DNA from: Acidihalobacter yilgarnensis
Lineage (GTDB): Bacteria; Pseudomonadota; Gammaproteobacteria; DSM-5130; Acidihalobacteraceae
Length of the DNA stretch: 64,000 nt
Assembly (NCBI RefSeq): GCF_001753245.1
Contig: NZ_CP017415.1
Span: 1,764,501-1,828,500 of the forward strand
Direction: 5' to 3'
The translations under genes were made by a program, and so were the position numbers. Under the pieces are notes generated by a model. That model made no database searches. It was not told where the DNA came from and worked only from the letters and a program-made list of their open reading frames with translations. Of the stretch, positions 49,511 through 59,239 are shown piece after piece (the first letter of the stretch is position 1; each line of letters starts with the position of its first letter).

Positions 49511-50047
49511 TCAGTGCGAGGCATCGTCCTGGTGGTGGCGTCGCAGTCGCTGTTGCCAGCGGCGTATCACATATAGCCTCCAGAACAGACGAATACCGAA
49601 ATACCCGGCTAGGGCAAGACTGCTGCCGACCACGAAGCTCCCGAGCAGCAATGGTTGCCAGATGTGGCTAAACTCATTCTGGAACCAAGCGGCCGACAGA
49701 TGAAAATTAGTTGGGTGATGTGCCGGCACGCCGAGTAACCAGTTGCCGACGAGATAAGCGAAATAAAACATCGGGGGGATGGTGAGCGGATTGGTCAACC
49801 AGACCAGCGCCACAGAAATCGCGAGATTCACGCGAAAGGCCACGGCCAGCAGGGCGGCACCCACCATCTGGGCGGGGAAGGGGACGAAGGCCATGAACAG
49901 GCCGACCGCAAATGCGCCAGCCACCGAGCGGCGGTTCATATGCCACAGGCTTGGGTCGTGCAGCCATCGACCAAGAAACCGCAAGGCCTTGTGCTCCTGG
50001 ACGGCATGGCGGTTGGGGAATAAGCGTTGGATGATTCGTTTGGCCAT
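49511..50047 (-). CDS. DUF2062 membrane protein
   Basis: 178 residues with three to four hydrophobic segments. RSVAGAFAVGLFMAFVPFPAQM and VWLTNPLTIPPMFYFAYLVG are the DUF2062 signature. The family is next to lolD and comEC in Pseudomonas and relatives, as here, but its role is unknown. Confidence 0.9.
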   Translation of the reverse strand: MAKRIIQRLFPNRHAVQEHKALRFLGRWLHDPSLWHMNRRSVAGAFAVGLFMAFVPFPAQMVGAALLAVAFRVNLAISVALVWLTNPLTIPPMFYFAYLVGNWLLGVPAHHPTNFHLSAAWFQNEFSHIWQPLLLGSFVVGSSLALAGYFGIRLFWRLYVIRRWQQRLRRHHQDDASH

Positions 50048-50167
50048 GGTGCGCGATCTGGCTGAACCTGCCCGGCATGAAATTCAAACGATTATGCCTC
50101 GTTTCCTGGGGCCTCGCCTGCACATTTATATGACAATGATTGGTGTCCGTGAGGCCAGGAGCAGCGC

Positions 50168-52525
50168 GTGATGGCGACCGGCTCACTGGCCTTTCTCCTG
50201 GGCATTCTTTGCCTTGGCCTGCTGCCGAGCCTGCCTTCGGTCACGATCTTCACGCTCATCACAGTACCTTTACTGCTCGTGGCCTGGGTCTTGCGCCGGC
50301 ATTGTCCGTGCGCGCTACTGTTCTGGTTCGTGTTTGGTTTTGGTTGGGCTCTGCTACGGGCCGACTGGGCGCTCGCCCAAACCTGGCCTGCGCAGGACAT
50401 GCACCGCGATGCCGTGTTAACCGGCGTCGTTATCGGCGTACCTGAGCGTCGAGACGTATCGACACGCTTCGAACTAGCGGTCGAATCGATCAGCCTGAAT
50501 GGCCACCCCGTTGCGCATGCGCCGCATCATGTCCGCCTCAGCTGGTATGGCCACCGCCCCGATCTACGGCCCGGTGAGCGCTGGCGTCTGACCGTGCGCC
50601 TGAAGCCAGCACATGGCTATCTTAATCCAGGCGGCTTTGACTACGAAGGCTGGCTTTTCTCCCGAGGCATCCGGGCCACCGGATATGTCCGTCACGGCCG
50701 AATGGCGCTTCGCCTTGGTGAGAGACTCGGGCCTTTCGAGCGGATCGATCGATGGCGACAGTCCCTCGACCGCGATTTGCGTGCGGCGCTTCCCAACGAC
50801 CCCAATGCAGGCGTGATCTCCGCGTTGGTCCTGGGATTGCGAGGCGGGATACCCGAAGATCGCTGGCGCGTGCTGTTGGAGACGGGGACGAATCATCTGA
50901 TCGCGATTTCGGGACTGCATATTGGCTTGATCGCCGGCTTGATTTTCGCCGTGATGCGCCGGCTTTGGTCTGCGATACCGCCGTTTGCACTGCGGTTGAG
51001 TGCGCCGCAGGCGGCTGCGGCGCTGGCCCTGGCTGCAGCCGGCGGATATGCCTTGATGGCAGGGCTTTCGATTCCCACGCAGCGCGCGTTGATCATGCTC
51101 GCCGTTGCCTTGGGTGGCGTCATGCTCAAGCGCCGATTGCGCCCCGCTCATACGCTCGCCTTGGCACTGATGGTCGTGCTGCTGCTCGATCCGTTCGCCG
51201 TCTACAACGCCGGATTTTGGCTTTCGTTCACTGCGGTCGCCTTCATTTTATATGCATTGATCGGTCGGGAGCGCCCAGCGCGCGCTGCGGCCTGGATAAA
51301 CTGGTTGCGAGTGCAGTGGGCGCTCGGCCTGGGTTTGCTGCCACTCAGCATCGCCTTGTTCCAACGCACGGCCCTGATTGCGCCCCTTGCAAACCTGATT
51401 GCCGTGCCCTGGGTCGGTCTGCTGGTCGTGCCCTTGGCCTTGAGCGGCACGCTTGTCCTGAGTCTGTGGCCAGCAGGCGGTGCCTTCATCCTGCATCTGA
51501 CCGCCAAGTTACTTGCCATCCTGTGGCCGATACTCGACTGGCTGTCGACATTGCCCGGCGCGCATGCGCGACTGGGTCTTGCCTCCCCCTGGATATTGCC
51601 TGTCGCACTGGCCGGCGCGTTGGTCGTGCTTGCACCCCGAGCTTGGCCGGCACGGTGGGTAGGGTTGCTGCTCGTAGCGCCACTGTTCGTCCCCAGTGGC
51701 GATCCACCAAAACAGGGTGACTGGCGACTGACCGTACTGGATGTGGGGCAGGGCCTTGCCGTTACCGTGCAGACCGCACGACACGTGCTTGTGTTTGATG
51801 CGGGGCCTCGCTACGGTCCGAATTTCGATGCCGGCGAGGCAGTGCTCGTACCCTATCTGCGCACGCTCGGCATCTCGCATGTCGATCGTCTGGTCATTTC
51901 TCATCCAGATATGGATCATCGCGGAGGAGTGACGTCTTTGCTGGCGGCCTTGCCGGTATCCGAACGTATCGACGCCAAAGGTGCGCATGCTTGCCGTGCC
52001 GGTCAGACTTGGCACTGGGATGGCATCGATTTCAGGTTCTTGCATCCAGGACAAGGCCCGTCTAGAGGAGGGCGCAATGATCGCAGTTGCGTACTCCGAA
52101 TAGACGGAGCCGGCGGCAGCGCGATCCTGATCGCCGATATTGAAAAAGGAGGCGAGCGGCGCCTGGTCAAACGCTGGCCAGAAGGCTTGCGCGCGGATCT
52201 CATGCTGGTACCACATCATGGCAGTCTGTCTTCGTCCAGCCCGCGGCTCATTGATGCGATCAAGCCGCGTATTGCCCTCATCAGTAGCGGATTCGGCAAT
52301 CGCTATGGCTTCCCGCGCGAGGCCGTGGTGGAGCGCTACCGCGCACGTGGCATCGCCCTATATGACACGGCGCGATCCGGTGCCATACGGGTGGATTTCA
52401 AGCGTGAGGACAGCGCTATCCAGGTCGATCGCTTTCGCCGAAACCATGCACGTTTCTGGCAATATCAGCCCGCCAATCGAATATCCGATTTCTCCGCTCG
52501 TCTCTCGAGCGAGATAGGAGATTGA
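50168..52525 (+). CDS. comEC: DNA internalisation protein ComEC/Rec2
   Basis: 785 residues (GTG at 50168; the next codon, ATG at 50171, is also possible; AGGAG lies just upstream). N-terminal membrane part with DUF4131-type OB domain, the competence channel domain (LISALVLGLRGGIPEDRWRVLLETGTNHLIAISGLHIGLIAG region, about 215-480), then a metallo-beta-lactamase domain with LDVGQGLAV and SHPDMDHRGG. It moves single-stranded DNA across the inner membrane during natural transformation. Complete, so the organism may be competent if pili are present. Confidence 0.95.
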   Translation: MMATGSLAFLLGILCLGLLPSLPSVTIFTLITVPLLLVAWVLRRHCPCALLFWFVFGFGWALLRADWALAQTWPAQDMHRDAVLTGVVIGVPERRDVSTRFELAVESISLNGHPVAHAPHHVRLSWYGHRPDLRPGERWRLTVRLKPAHGYLNPGGFDYEGWLFSRGIRATGYVRHGRMALRLGERLGPFERIDRWRQSLDRDLRAALPNDPNAGVISALVLGLRGGIPEDRWRVLLETGTNHLIAISGLHIGLIAGLIFAVMRRLWSAIPPFALRLSAPQAAAALALAAAGGYALMAGLSIPTQRALIMLAVALGGVMLKRRLRPAHTLALALMVVLLLDPFAVYNAGFWLSFTAVAFILYALIGRERPARAAAWINWLRVQWALGLGLLPLSIALFQRTALIAPLANLIAVPWVGLLVVPLALSGTLVLSLWPAGGAFILHLTAKLLAILWPILDWLSTLPGAHARLGLASPWILPVALAGALVVLAPRAWPARWVGLLLVAPLFVPSGDPPKQGDWRLTVLDVGQGLAVTVQTARHVLVFDAGPRYGPNFDAGEAVLVPYLRTLGISHVDRLVISHPDMDHRGGVTSLLAALPVSERIDAKGAHACRAGQTWHWDGIDFRFLHPGQGPSRGGRNDRSCVLRIDGAGGSAILIADIEKGGERRLVKRWPEGLRADLMLVPHHGSLSSSSPRLIDAIKPRIALISSGFGNRYGFPREAVVERYRARGIALYDTARSGAIRVDFKREDSAIQVDRFRRNHARFWQYQPANRISDFSARLSSEIGD

Positions 52526-52559
52526 ACCAATCGACAAGAGTATGATCAATAATACTAAC

Positions 52560-52578
52560 GATAACGATTAGCATCTAC
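52560..52578 (+). promoter_or_regulatory. Fur-box-like sequence before the Nramp gene
   Basis: GATAACGATTAGCATCTAC matches the 19-bp Fur consensus GATAATGATAATCATTATC at 13 of 19 positions and ends 13 bp before the ATG. The location would block initiation. Regulation by Fur is inferred. Confidence 0.45.
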
Positions 52579-52591
52579 AGAATGAGGGCGC

Positions 52592-53869
52592 ATGAACAGA
52601 TCCGCTGAGGCATCACCCATCGTCGTACCCGATCAACGGCACGCGATAGGACGATGGCGGCTTGCCATGATGGTTTTCGGCCCTGGCTTGGTCGTGATGT
52701 TGGCGGATACGGATGTCGGCAGCATCATCACCGCCGCGCAAAGCGGTGCCCAATGGGGTTATCACCTGCTACCGTTGCAACTCGTGCTGATTCCAATCCT
52801 GTACGTGGTGCAGGAATTGACTGTGCGCCTAGGGCTGATCACCGGAAAGGGGCATGGCGAACTGATCCGGGAAACCTTTGGGCGAGGGTGGGCGTGGCTA
52901 TCGGTCTCCACGTTGGTGATCGCCTGCGTGGGTGCGCTCCTCACCGAGTTTTCGGGTGTTGCGAGTGTCGGTCGGCTCTACGGCGTGCCCATAGGCGTCA
53001 GTCTCGGACTGGCTGCCGGATTTCTCATCCTGGTGGTCTGGACAGGTAGTTACCGACGGGTCGAGCGGGTCGCCATGCTCATGGGCGCCTTTGAGCTCGC
53101 ATTTTTCTGGGTGGCCGCCCGTGCACACCCGAATGTCAGTGAGGCCCTGGCCGGGTTCTCCCATATTCCGATGGGCAATCCCGGCTATCTCTATCTAGTC
53201 GCTGCCAACATCGGCGCAGTCATCATGCCTTGGATGGTGTTTTATCAGCAGTCCGCGATTGCCGACAAAGGTCTGCAACCACAGGCCTTGCGCTATGCGC
53301 GGTTCGATACAGCAATCGGCGCGGTGGTGACGCAACTCGTCATGGCCGCTGTGCTGATCGCCGCAGCGGCCACGCTGGGTACACACTCCGGCGGGCCACC
53401 GTTGGATACGGTTGAGGAAATCGCGGACGCGATGACACCTTATCTGGGTGCTGGGGGAGGGCGTCTGATTTTTTCGATCGGCATACTCGGTGCGGGCATG
53501 GTTGCCGCAATCGTCGTTTCGCTTGCCGCTGCCTGGGGTTTGGGTGAGGTGGCAGGTTATCGACGCTCGCTGCAGGACAGCCCGCAACGGGCACCCTGGT
53601 TCTACGCTGTCTATTCGTTCGTTGTCATTGCGGGCGCGGTGGTCGTTGGCGTCGCAAAGGATCTGGTGGCACTGAGCATCGCGGTCGAGGTGATGAATGC
53701 CTTGCTGCTGCCGTTGGTCCTCGGTTTTCTGTTCCTGCTCGGCCGACGCTCCTTGCCACCGGCACACCGCCTGCGTGGTATCTATGCTTGGCTGGTGGCT
53801 GGGACGATCATCGCAACCTCTTGCCTGGGATTGTATGGCGGGCTTTCCTGGATATTCGGTGGTAGTTGA
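52592..53869 (+). CDS. Nramp-family divalent metal transporter, divergent
   Basis: 425 residues with about eleven hydrophobic segments. The first helix reads FGPGLVVMLADTDVGSIITAAQSGAQWGY. In classical MntH the aligned metal-binding motif is DPGN; here it is DTDVGS. Helix 6, usually with MPH, reads VIMPWMVFYQQSA. The scaffold is Nramp, but both metal-site motifs are changed, as in the Nramp-related subgroups whose ions are not manganese or are unknown. A Fur-like box suggests an iron link. Substrate uncertain. Confidence 0.85.
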   Translation: MNRSAEASPIVVPDQRHAIGRWRLAMMVFGPGLVVMLADTDVGSIITAAQSGAQWGYHLLPLQLVLIPILYVVQELTVRLGLITGKGHGELIRETFGRGWAWLSVSTLVIACVGALLTEFSGVASVGRLYGVPIGVSLGLAAGFLILVVWTGSYRRVERVAMLMGAFELAFFWVAARAHPNVSEALAGFSHIPMGNPGYLYLVAANIGAVIMPWMVFYQQSAIADKGLQPQALRYARFDTAIGAVVTQLVMAAVLIAAAATLGTHSGGPPLDTVEEIADAMTPYLGAGGGRLIFSIGILGAGMVAAIVVSLAAAWGLGEVAGYRRSLQDSPQRAPWFYAVYSFVVIAGAVVVGVAKDLVALSIAVEVMNALLLPLVLGFLFLLGRRSLPPAHRLRGIYAWLVAGTIIATSCLGLYGGLSWIFGGS

Positions 53870-53895
53870 TCGGCGCGTACGCACTGCCGACGTGC

Positions 53896-53925
53896 TTAAC
53901 CTCGTTTGCCCGTTACGTGTATGAT
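53896..53925 (+). promoter_or_regulatory. Candidate promoter of the exbB-kdsB operon
   Basis: TTAACC (53896-53901), an 18-bp spacer and TATGAT (53920-53925), 45 bp before the exbB GTG start. Confidence 0.45.
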
Positions 53926-53969
53926 TCGGCTTCATTTCCGAACAGAATCACACAGCGGGGCATCGACAC

Positions 53970-54614
53970 GTGTTCGAGATCGTCAAGGCCGGCGGTTGGG
54001 TCATGGCGCCGATCATCGGCGCATCTATTCTCGCGCTCGCCATCATTCTGGAGCGTTTCTGGTCGCTGCGTAGGTCGCAGATCATGCCCATGGGCCTGCT
54101 CGACGCCGTGGTCGACGAACTGCGGCGCAATGAACTACCTGCCGAGCGGATTCAGGCCATCGCAGCCGGTTCGCCGCTGGGCCGCATCCTCGCCGTCGGG
54201 CTCGCCAATCGCCGTCAGTCACACGAACTCATCAAAGAACGCATCGAGGAAACCGGCCGCCAGGTCGTGCATGAACTCGAGCGCTTCCTGAATACACTGG
54301 GCACCATCGCCACGATTTCCCCGCTGATGGGTCTGCTCGGTACCGTGTTCGGCATGATCCAGGTCTTCGGCGTGATCACCTCAGTGGGTGTCGGCAACCC
54401 ACATATCCTCGCTGGTGGTATCGCAAAGGCCCTAATCACCACCGCCGCGGGTCTGCTGGTCGCAATTCCCGCGCATGTCTTCTATCGCTATTTCCGGGGC
54501 TATGTGGATGCGCTGACCGTGGAGATGGAGGATCAGTCGATTCAGTTAGTGGACAGCCTGCGCAGTGTCGCAACCACTACCGCGACGGTGCGCAAGACGA
54601 GAACCGGCACATGA
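53970..54614 (+). CDS. exbB: MotA/TolQ/ExbB proton channel protein
   Basis: 214 residues from a GTG. The three-helix layout of ExbB/TolQ: a first segment WVMAPIIGASILALAIILERF, then LNTLGTIATISPLMGLLGTVFGMIQVF and GIAKALITTAAGLLVAIPAHVFYRYF. It pairs with the downstream ExbD to power an outer-membrane process with the proton gradient. No TonB gene is present. In Pseudomonas the homologous pair precedes lpxK, so a role in the envelope or LPS cluster may be conserved. Confidence 0.92.
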   Translation: MFEIVKAGGWVMAPIIGASILALAIILERFWSLRRSQIMPMGLLDAVVDELRRNELPAERIQAIAAGSPLGRILAVGLANRRQSHELIKERIEETGRQVVHELERFLNTLGTIATISPLMGLLGTVFGMIQVFGVITSVGVGNPHILAGGIAKALITTAAGLLVAIPAHVFYRYFRGYVDALTVEMEDQSIQLVDSLRSVATTTATVRKTRTGT

Positions 54615-55054
54615 ATTTCAGCCGCCATGCGCGCGCCAGCCACCACAGCGAAGGCACCGGCATCGACATGACGCCGATGGTCGATACGGTGTTGACGCTG
54701 CTGATCTTCTTCATGGTCACCACCACCTTCAGCCGTCAGTCAGAACTCAAGATTCAGCTGCCCAAGGCGGAAAGCGCCGTCACCGCGACCAAGCAAAGTC
54801 CGCTGGTGCTATCCATCGATGCACGCGGACATTACTACCTCAACGGTCGCGAGTTGGTAAATTCCCGCTTCGACACGCTGTTCCGGGCTCTGCAACAGGC
54901 CAAGGGTACGGATGGCGACAAAACACCGCTGGTCATCCGCGCCGACGTCAAGACCCCCTATCAGGCCGTCGTCACTGCCATGGACGCAGCCGGCCAGCTC
55001 GGCCTGTCGCATCTGTCGATCGCCACCGACAAAACCGCGCCACCCAATCACTGA
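54611..55054 (+). CDS. exbD: ExbD/TolR family biopolymer transport protein
   Basis: 147 residues. One transmembrane helix near the start, with the essential aspartate in GIDMTPMVDTVLTLLIFFMVTTTF, then a periplasmic domain ending in ATDKTAPPNH. It overlaps exbB by ATGA and ends 1 bp before msbA starts. Confidence 0.93.
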   Translation: MNFSRHARASHHSEGTGIDMTPMVDTVLTLLIFFMVTTTFSRQSELKIQLPKAESAVTATKQSPLVLSIDARGHYYLNGRELVNSRFDTLFRALQQAKGTDGDKTPLVIRADVKTPYQAVVTAMDAAGQLGLSHLSIATDKTAPPNH

Positions 55055-55055
55055 A

Positions 55056-56852
55056 ATGGCCATCGAATCCAAGCCCGTCTCCGGTGCCGAGGTCTACCGG
55101 CGCCTGTTGCGCGAGTCGTTGCAACACTGGCCCTATCTGGTCGTTGCGGTGATCGGCATGACGCTCACCGCCGCCACACAGCCGGCGATGGCCGCATTGA
55201 TGAAGCCGTTGCTCAACGGCGGTTTCGTCGACCGCAATGTGCAGACCATCACCTGGATTCCGCTGGCCCTGGTCGGCCTATATTTCGTGCGCGGCATCGC
55301 CAGCTACCTGTCCGCATACTTCATGGCCTACGTCGGCACGCGCGTGGTGATGGACCTGCGCGGCCGCATGTTCGACCGCCTGCTGCACATGCCCGTGACC
55401 TTCTTCGACAATGCGTCCTCCGGTGAGCTGCTGGCCAAGCTGACCTATAACGTGGAGCAGGTGGCTGGTGCTTCAACCAGCAGCTTCACCATTCTGGTAC
55501 GCGACAGCATTACCGCCATCGGCCTGATGATCTGGGTGGTCTACCTGAGCTGGAAGCTCAGCCTGGTGTTCCTCGTGCTGATCCCGGTGATCGCATTGAT
55601 CGTCAAATCCGTGTCCAAGATCTTCCGGCGCCTGAGTCACGGCATCCAGGACGTGGTGGGTGAGGTGACGCATGTCTCCGAGGAGATGATCGAGGGACAT
55701 CGCGTGGTCAAGCTATTCGGTGGCGTCGATTACGAGACCCGTCGATTCGACGAGGTCAATCAGCGCAGCCGCTGGCTGCAGCTACGCTCCACCGCAGCGC
55801 AGGCCGCCAGTCTGCCGGTGATGGAATTCATCGCCTCGATCGGCATTGCCTTCATCATCTACCTTGCGACTTCTGGCACTCTGCTCGAATCCATGAACGT
55901 GGGCAGCTTCGTCTCCTTCGTGACGGCCGTCTTGATGCTGATGGAACCGCTGCGTCGCCTCGCCCAGATCAATCCCACGCTGCAAAAGGGGATTGCCGCG
56001 GGCGAAACCATCTTCGAGCTGATCGATACGCCGCCGGAGCGCGACACGGGTACCCAGCAACTGACACGTGCCGCCGGGCGTATCGAATATCGTGGCGCCA
56101 GCTTCAGCTATGCCGAAGGCAAGGGCGACGTGCTTAAAGGGATCGACCTGCACATCGCACCAGGTGAGACCGTGGCGCTGGTCGGGCGCTCGGGCAGCGG
56201 CAAGAGCACACTGGTGAATCTGCTACCACGCTTCTACGAACTCGAACGCGGCGGAATTTTGCTCGACGGAATTCCCATTGGCGATCTGACCCTGGATAGC
56301 CTGCGTGAACAGATCACCTATGTCGGTCAACAGGTTATCTTGTTCAACGACAGCATCGCGGCGAATATCGCCTATGGCGCGCAGGGTGGCGCTACGCGTG
56401 AACGCATCATCGAAGCTGCGCGCGCCGCCCACGCCTGGGAATTCATAGAACAACTACCCGAAGGCCTCGACACCCTGGTCGGGGAGAACGGCGTGCTGCT
56501 TTCCGGTGGTCAGCGCCAACGACTGGCCATCGCCCGTGCATTGCTCAAGGACGCACCCATCCTGATTCTGGACGAGGCCACCTCCGCGCTCGATACCGAA
56601 TCCGAACGCCACATCCAGGCCGCCCTCGAGGTACTCGTGCGCGGCCGTACCACCCTGGTCATCGCGCATCGGTTATCGACCATCGAAAGTGCGGATCGTA
56701 TCGTGGTCATGCAAAAAGGCGAGATCATCGAAATCGGCAATCACGCGGAACTGATCGCACGCGACGGCGTTTACGCCCGCTTGCACCGATTGCAGTTCCG
56801 CGACGAGGCCCACGATGACGATGCAAGGGCGGGGCTGAATGCCGCCGGTTGA
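55056..56852 (+). CDS. msbA: Lipid A export ATP-binding/permease protein MsbA
   Basis: 598 residues from the ATG at 55056; the longer open frame lies inside exbD. Six-helix ABC exporter domain (about 1-330) and nucleotide-binding domain with Walker A GRSGSGKST, signature LLSGGQRQRLAIARA and Walker B ILILDEATSALD. It flips core lipid A across the inner membrane. Position before lpxK is conserved. It overlaps the next gene by 14 bp. Confidence 0.95.
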   Translation: MAIESKPVSGAEVYRRLLRESLQHWPYLVVAVIGMTLTAATQPAMAALMKPLLNGGFVDRNVQTITWIPLALVGLYFVRGIASYLSAYFMAYVGTRVVMDLRGRMFDRLLHMPVTFFDNASSGELLAKLTYNVEQVAGASTSSFTILVRDSITAIGLMIWVVYLSWKLSLVFLVLIPVIALIVKSVSKIFRRLSHGIQDVVGEVTHVSEEMIEGHRVVKLFGGVDYETRRFDEVNQRSRWLQLRSTAAQAASLPVMEFIASIGIAFIIYLATSGTLLESMNVGSFVSFVTAVLMLMEPLRRLAQINPTLQKGIAAGETIFELIDTPPERDTGTQQLTRAAGRIEYRGASFSYAEGKGDVLKGIDLHIAPGETVALVGRSGSGKSTLVNLLPRFYELERGGILLDGIPIGDLTLDSLREQITYVGQQVILFNDSIAANIAYGAQGGATRERIIEAARAAHAWEFIEQLPEGLDTLVGENGVLLSGGQRQRLAIARALLKDAPILILDEATSALDTESERHIQAALEVLVRGRTTLVIAHRLSTIESADRIVVMQKGEIIEIGNHAELIARDGVYARLHRLQFRDEAHDDDARAGLNAAG

Positions 56853-57999
56853 CGACCGGGCATACGGTGGGCACTGGTGGCCGGTCCTGCGCGCCAACTG
56901 GCACGACCGGCGTAACGGTCTGCGCGCCGCGGCCCTGGCCAGAGGCGGCCACCTACGAGCACCGCATGGTGAAGGCAAGGTGGTGTGGATCAAGGCCGGA
57001 GGCAGCCCTGACTCCGTCAGATTGGCCTGCGAACTACTCGGAGCCTTACGCGAACGTCGGCTTGATATTCGCCTGGCATTGACCTTCGAACAGGATTACG
57101 AGGACATCATTGAACCGCGTGTCCGAGGGCTGCGCAAGATCGGGCTGGGTTATGGTCCGAGCGACCGCCCGGCAGCGGTCCGGCGTGTACTGAAACGTCT
57201 CAATCCCATCGGGCTGGTACTGGTCGATACCGCGCCGCATCCCAATTTGTTGCGCGCATCCGCCGCCATGAAGACACACGTCATTGCCTTCAATACACCG
57301 CCGACCCCAGTCATGGTGGAGGCTGCCTACCCGCTGGACGAGCAGCAGGCGACGGCTTGGCGATCGAGTGGCAAGACCGAATGCCTGGCCGATGCGGCCG
57401 ATCCCTTGGCGTTATTTGCCGAAGCCCAAATCGATACGACCCTGCGTAGCCTCGCCGCAGTTGGCCGAGACGAACTCCATCTCTGGTGGTGGCATGACGA
57501 CTGCGGGGACACGCAGGCAGAAACCATCGCGCAATGGCGTCAATCGCCCCTGGCTCATCAGGGCGTGTTATTCGTCTCAGGCCGTCCAGCGTCCGCGGCT
57601 CGTGCGCATGCAGACCTGTCGATTGGCGACTGGGATCGCGGAGCCCTCCCGCCAGGGCACGTCATTTGGGTGGACGATCCACGCTGGTTCGGCGCCATCG
57701 CCAGTGCGGCGACGGGCGGGTATCTCGAAACGCATGTGCGTGCAACGCTTTGGCAGGCGCTGGCCGGTGGTTGCCCGCTTACGCCGGGGGCCGCGACGCG
57801 GGCGTTGCGCCCGTCGTTGCCGATCTCCCCGCAGACGCCATCCGCACAATCGGCCATATGGGCGGATTGGCAGGCACTGATGGCTGAGCCGCTGGCAGCA
57901 CGCCGCCGTGGTGACGCCGGACGTCGATATTTCTGGGAGGAACGCAGGCGCGTTCAAGGTGTGATTGACGCCTTTCTGCAACGAATATTCGATTGGTAA
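56839..57999 (+). CDS. Degenerate WaaA/GT30-like glycosyltransferase homologue
   Basis: 386 residues. Two Rossmann-like halves. The N half has KVVWIKAGGSPDS, then GYGPSDRPAAVRRVLKRLNPIGLVLVDTAPHPNLL, which lines up with the WaaA pattern PyD.p.av.rfl..~P...iivEtElWPNL. The C half has ATGGYLETHVRATLWQALAGGCPLTPG, in the place of WaaA's GGS...GGHN.lEp. The catalytic HxxSxGE glutamate is replaced (KAGGSPD), and the GHN/E motif is lost. Position between msbA and lpxK fits a lipid A-Kdo step. It may be an inactive or repurposed Kdo-transferase relative. Family call is by pattern only. Confidence 0.55.
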   Translation: MPPVDDRAYGGHWWPVLRANWHDRRNGLRAAALARGGHLRAPHGEGKVVWIKAGGSPDSVRLACELLGALRERRLDIRLALTFEQDYEDIIEPRVRGLRKIGLGYGPSDRPAAVRRVLKRLNPIGLVLVDTAPHPNLLRASAAMKTHVIAFNTPPTPVMVEAAYPLDEQQATAWRSSGKTECLADAADPLALFAEAQIDTTLRSLAAVGRDELHLWWWHDDCGDTQAETIAQWRQSPLAHQGVLFVSGRPASAARAHADLSIGDWDRGALPPGHVIWVDDPRWFGAIASAATGGYLETHVRATLWQALAGGCPLTPGAATRALRPSLPISPQTPSAQSAIWADWQALMAEPLAARRRGDAGRRYFWEERRRVQGVIDAFLQRIFDW

Positions 58000-58002
58000 A
58001 TC

Positions 58003-59016
58003 ATGTTGTTGCAAAAGATAGTTCAAGCTCTTTGGCGCTATGACAATGCGTTCTCCCGTTTGTTGTCACCCCTCTCTTGGCTCTATGCGCGTGAGGCAAG
58101 GCGGCGACGCCAGCGATTTTTGGAGGCACCGCCGCCGCGCTGGCCCGTGCCGGTGATCGTGGTTGGCAACATCACGGTAGGCGGCACCGGCAAAACGCCC
58201 ATGGTGATCTGGCTGGTCGAATGGTTGCGCATGCAGGGTTGGCGGCCCGGCGTGGTCAGCCGCGGTTATGGCGGTCATGCCAGCGGCGGATGTCCACATA
58301 CCGTGCTGACGAACGATGATCCCGCACAGGTGGGCGATGAACCACTCTTGATTGCCCATCGCAGCGGCGTGCCCGTGGTCGTTTGCCGCGACCGCGCGGC
58401 TGCCGTGCACCTGCTGCTCGACACCAGCGATTGCAACATCATCATCAGCGACGATGGACTGCAGCATTATCGCCTGTCGCGCGATATCGAAATCGCCATG
58501 ATCGACGGCAAACGGCGACTGGGAAATGCCCGCTGCCTACCCGCTGGCCCTCTGCGTGAGCCCGTCGACCGTTTGAGCGAAGTGGATTTTGTGGTCGTCA
58601 CCGAGGGTAAGCCAGAACCGGGAGAGTATGGCCTGACGCTCGCGCTAAGCGCCACGGCGAGACGCGTCGGTCCCACACGTGACGACGACATGCGGGACTT
58701 ACGTGAATTCGAAGGGGAGGTGGTGCACGCCGTGGCTGGCATCGGCAATCCGGAACGCTTCTTCATGGCCCTTGAGCGGGCTGGCCTGCGTGTGATTCGC
58801 CATCCCCTGCCGGACCATCACCCAATTGCACCCGCGGATATCGACTTCGGCGATACACGTGCCGTGCTCATGACCGAGAAGGATGCCGTAAAATGCCGAT
58901 CATTCGCCTCGCCGCAGGTTTGGACCGTATCGGCTGACGCCGCCCCGGAGCAGGCCTGGATCGATGCCTTCAGCGAACGCCTCAGGAGAGTATGTGATGG
59001 ACAAGAAACTGCTTGA
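58003..59016 (+). CDS. lpxK: Tetraacyldisaccharide 4'-kinase
   Basis: 337 residues. It adds the 4'-phosphate of lipid A at the inner membrane. N-terminal hydrophobic anchor region, P-loop [15 protein letters not shown], the segment SRGYGG, then [22 protein letters not shown] and LPAGPLREP. The C-terminus overlaps the Trm112-like gene by 20 bp. Confidence 0.95.
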   Translation: MLLQKIVQALWRYDNAFSRLLSPLSWLYAREARRRRQRFLEAPPPRWPVPVIVVGNITVGGTGKTPMVIWLVEWLRMQGWRPGVVSRGYGGHASGGCPHTVLTNDDPAQVGDEPLLIAHRSGVPVVVCRDRAAAVHLLLDTSDCNIIISDDGLQHYRLSRDIEIAMIDGKRRLGNARCLPAGPLREPVDRLSEVDFVVVTEGKPEPGEYGLTLALSATARRVGPTRDDDMRDLREFEGEVVHAVAGIGNPERFFMALERAGLRVIRHPLPDHHPIAPADIDFGDTRAVLMTEKDAVKCRSFASPQVWTVSADAAPEQAWIDAFSERLRRVCDGQETA

Positions 59017-59194
59017 TATCCTCGTCTGCCCAGTCACCAAAGGGCCATTGATTTACGACAAAAAACGCGAAGAGCTGATCTCAAAATCCGCTCGTCTGGC
59101 TTATCCCATCCGCGAAGGCATCCCCGTCATGCTGGAAGATGAGGCCCGCCCCTTGAGCCAGGAAGAGGTGGAAGCGCTCCAAAGCCAGCGATGA
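58997..59194 (+). CDS. Trm112/YcaR family small protein
   Basis: 65 residues from the ATG at 58997. The pattern [18 protein letters not shown] is the family start, and [17 protein letters not shown] follows. Only one cysteine (C11) remains in the usual zinc site, as in many YcaR proteins. It always lies between lpxK and kdsB in gammaproteobacteria. Function unknown, possibly a chaperone-like partner. Confidence 0.92.
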   Translation: MDKKLLDILVCPVTKGPLIYDKKREELISKSARLAYPIREGIPVMLEDEARPLSQEEVEALQSQR

Positions 59195-59239
59195 GAACGG
59201 AATCCACATGATCTTACCTGCGCTCTGAGGCCAATTCCC

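Noticed and set aside
50752-51720. Plus-strand open frame of 322 residues inside comEC
   Set aside because: Alternative frame of a clear ComEC membrane domain; arginine- and alanine-rich with no domain.
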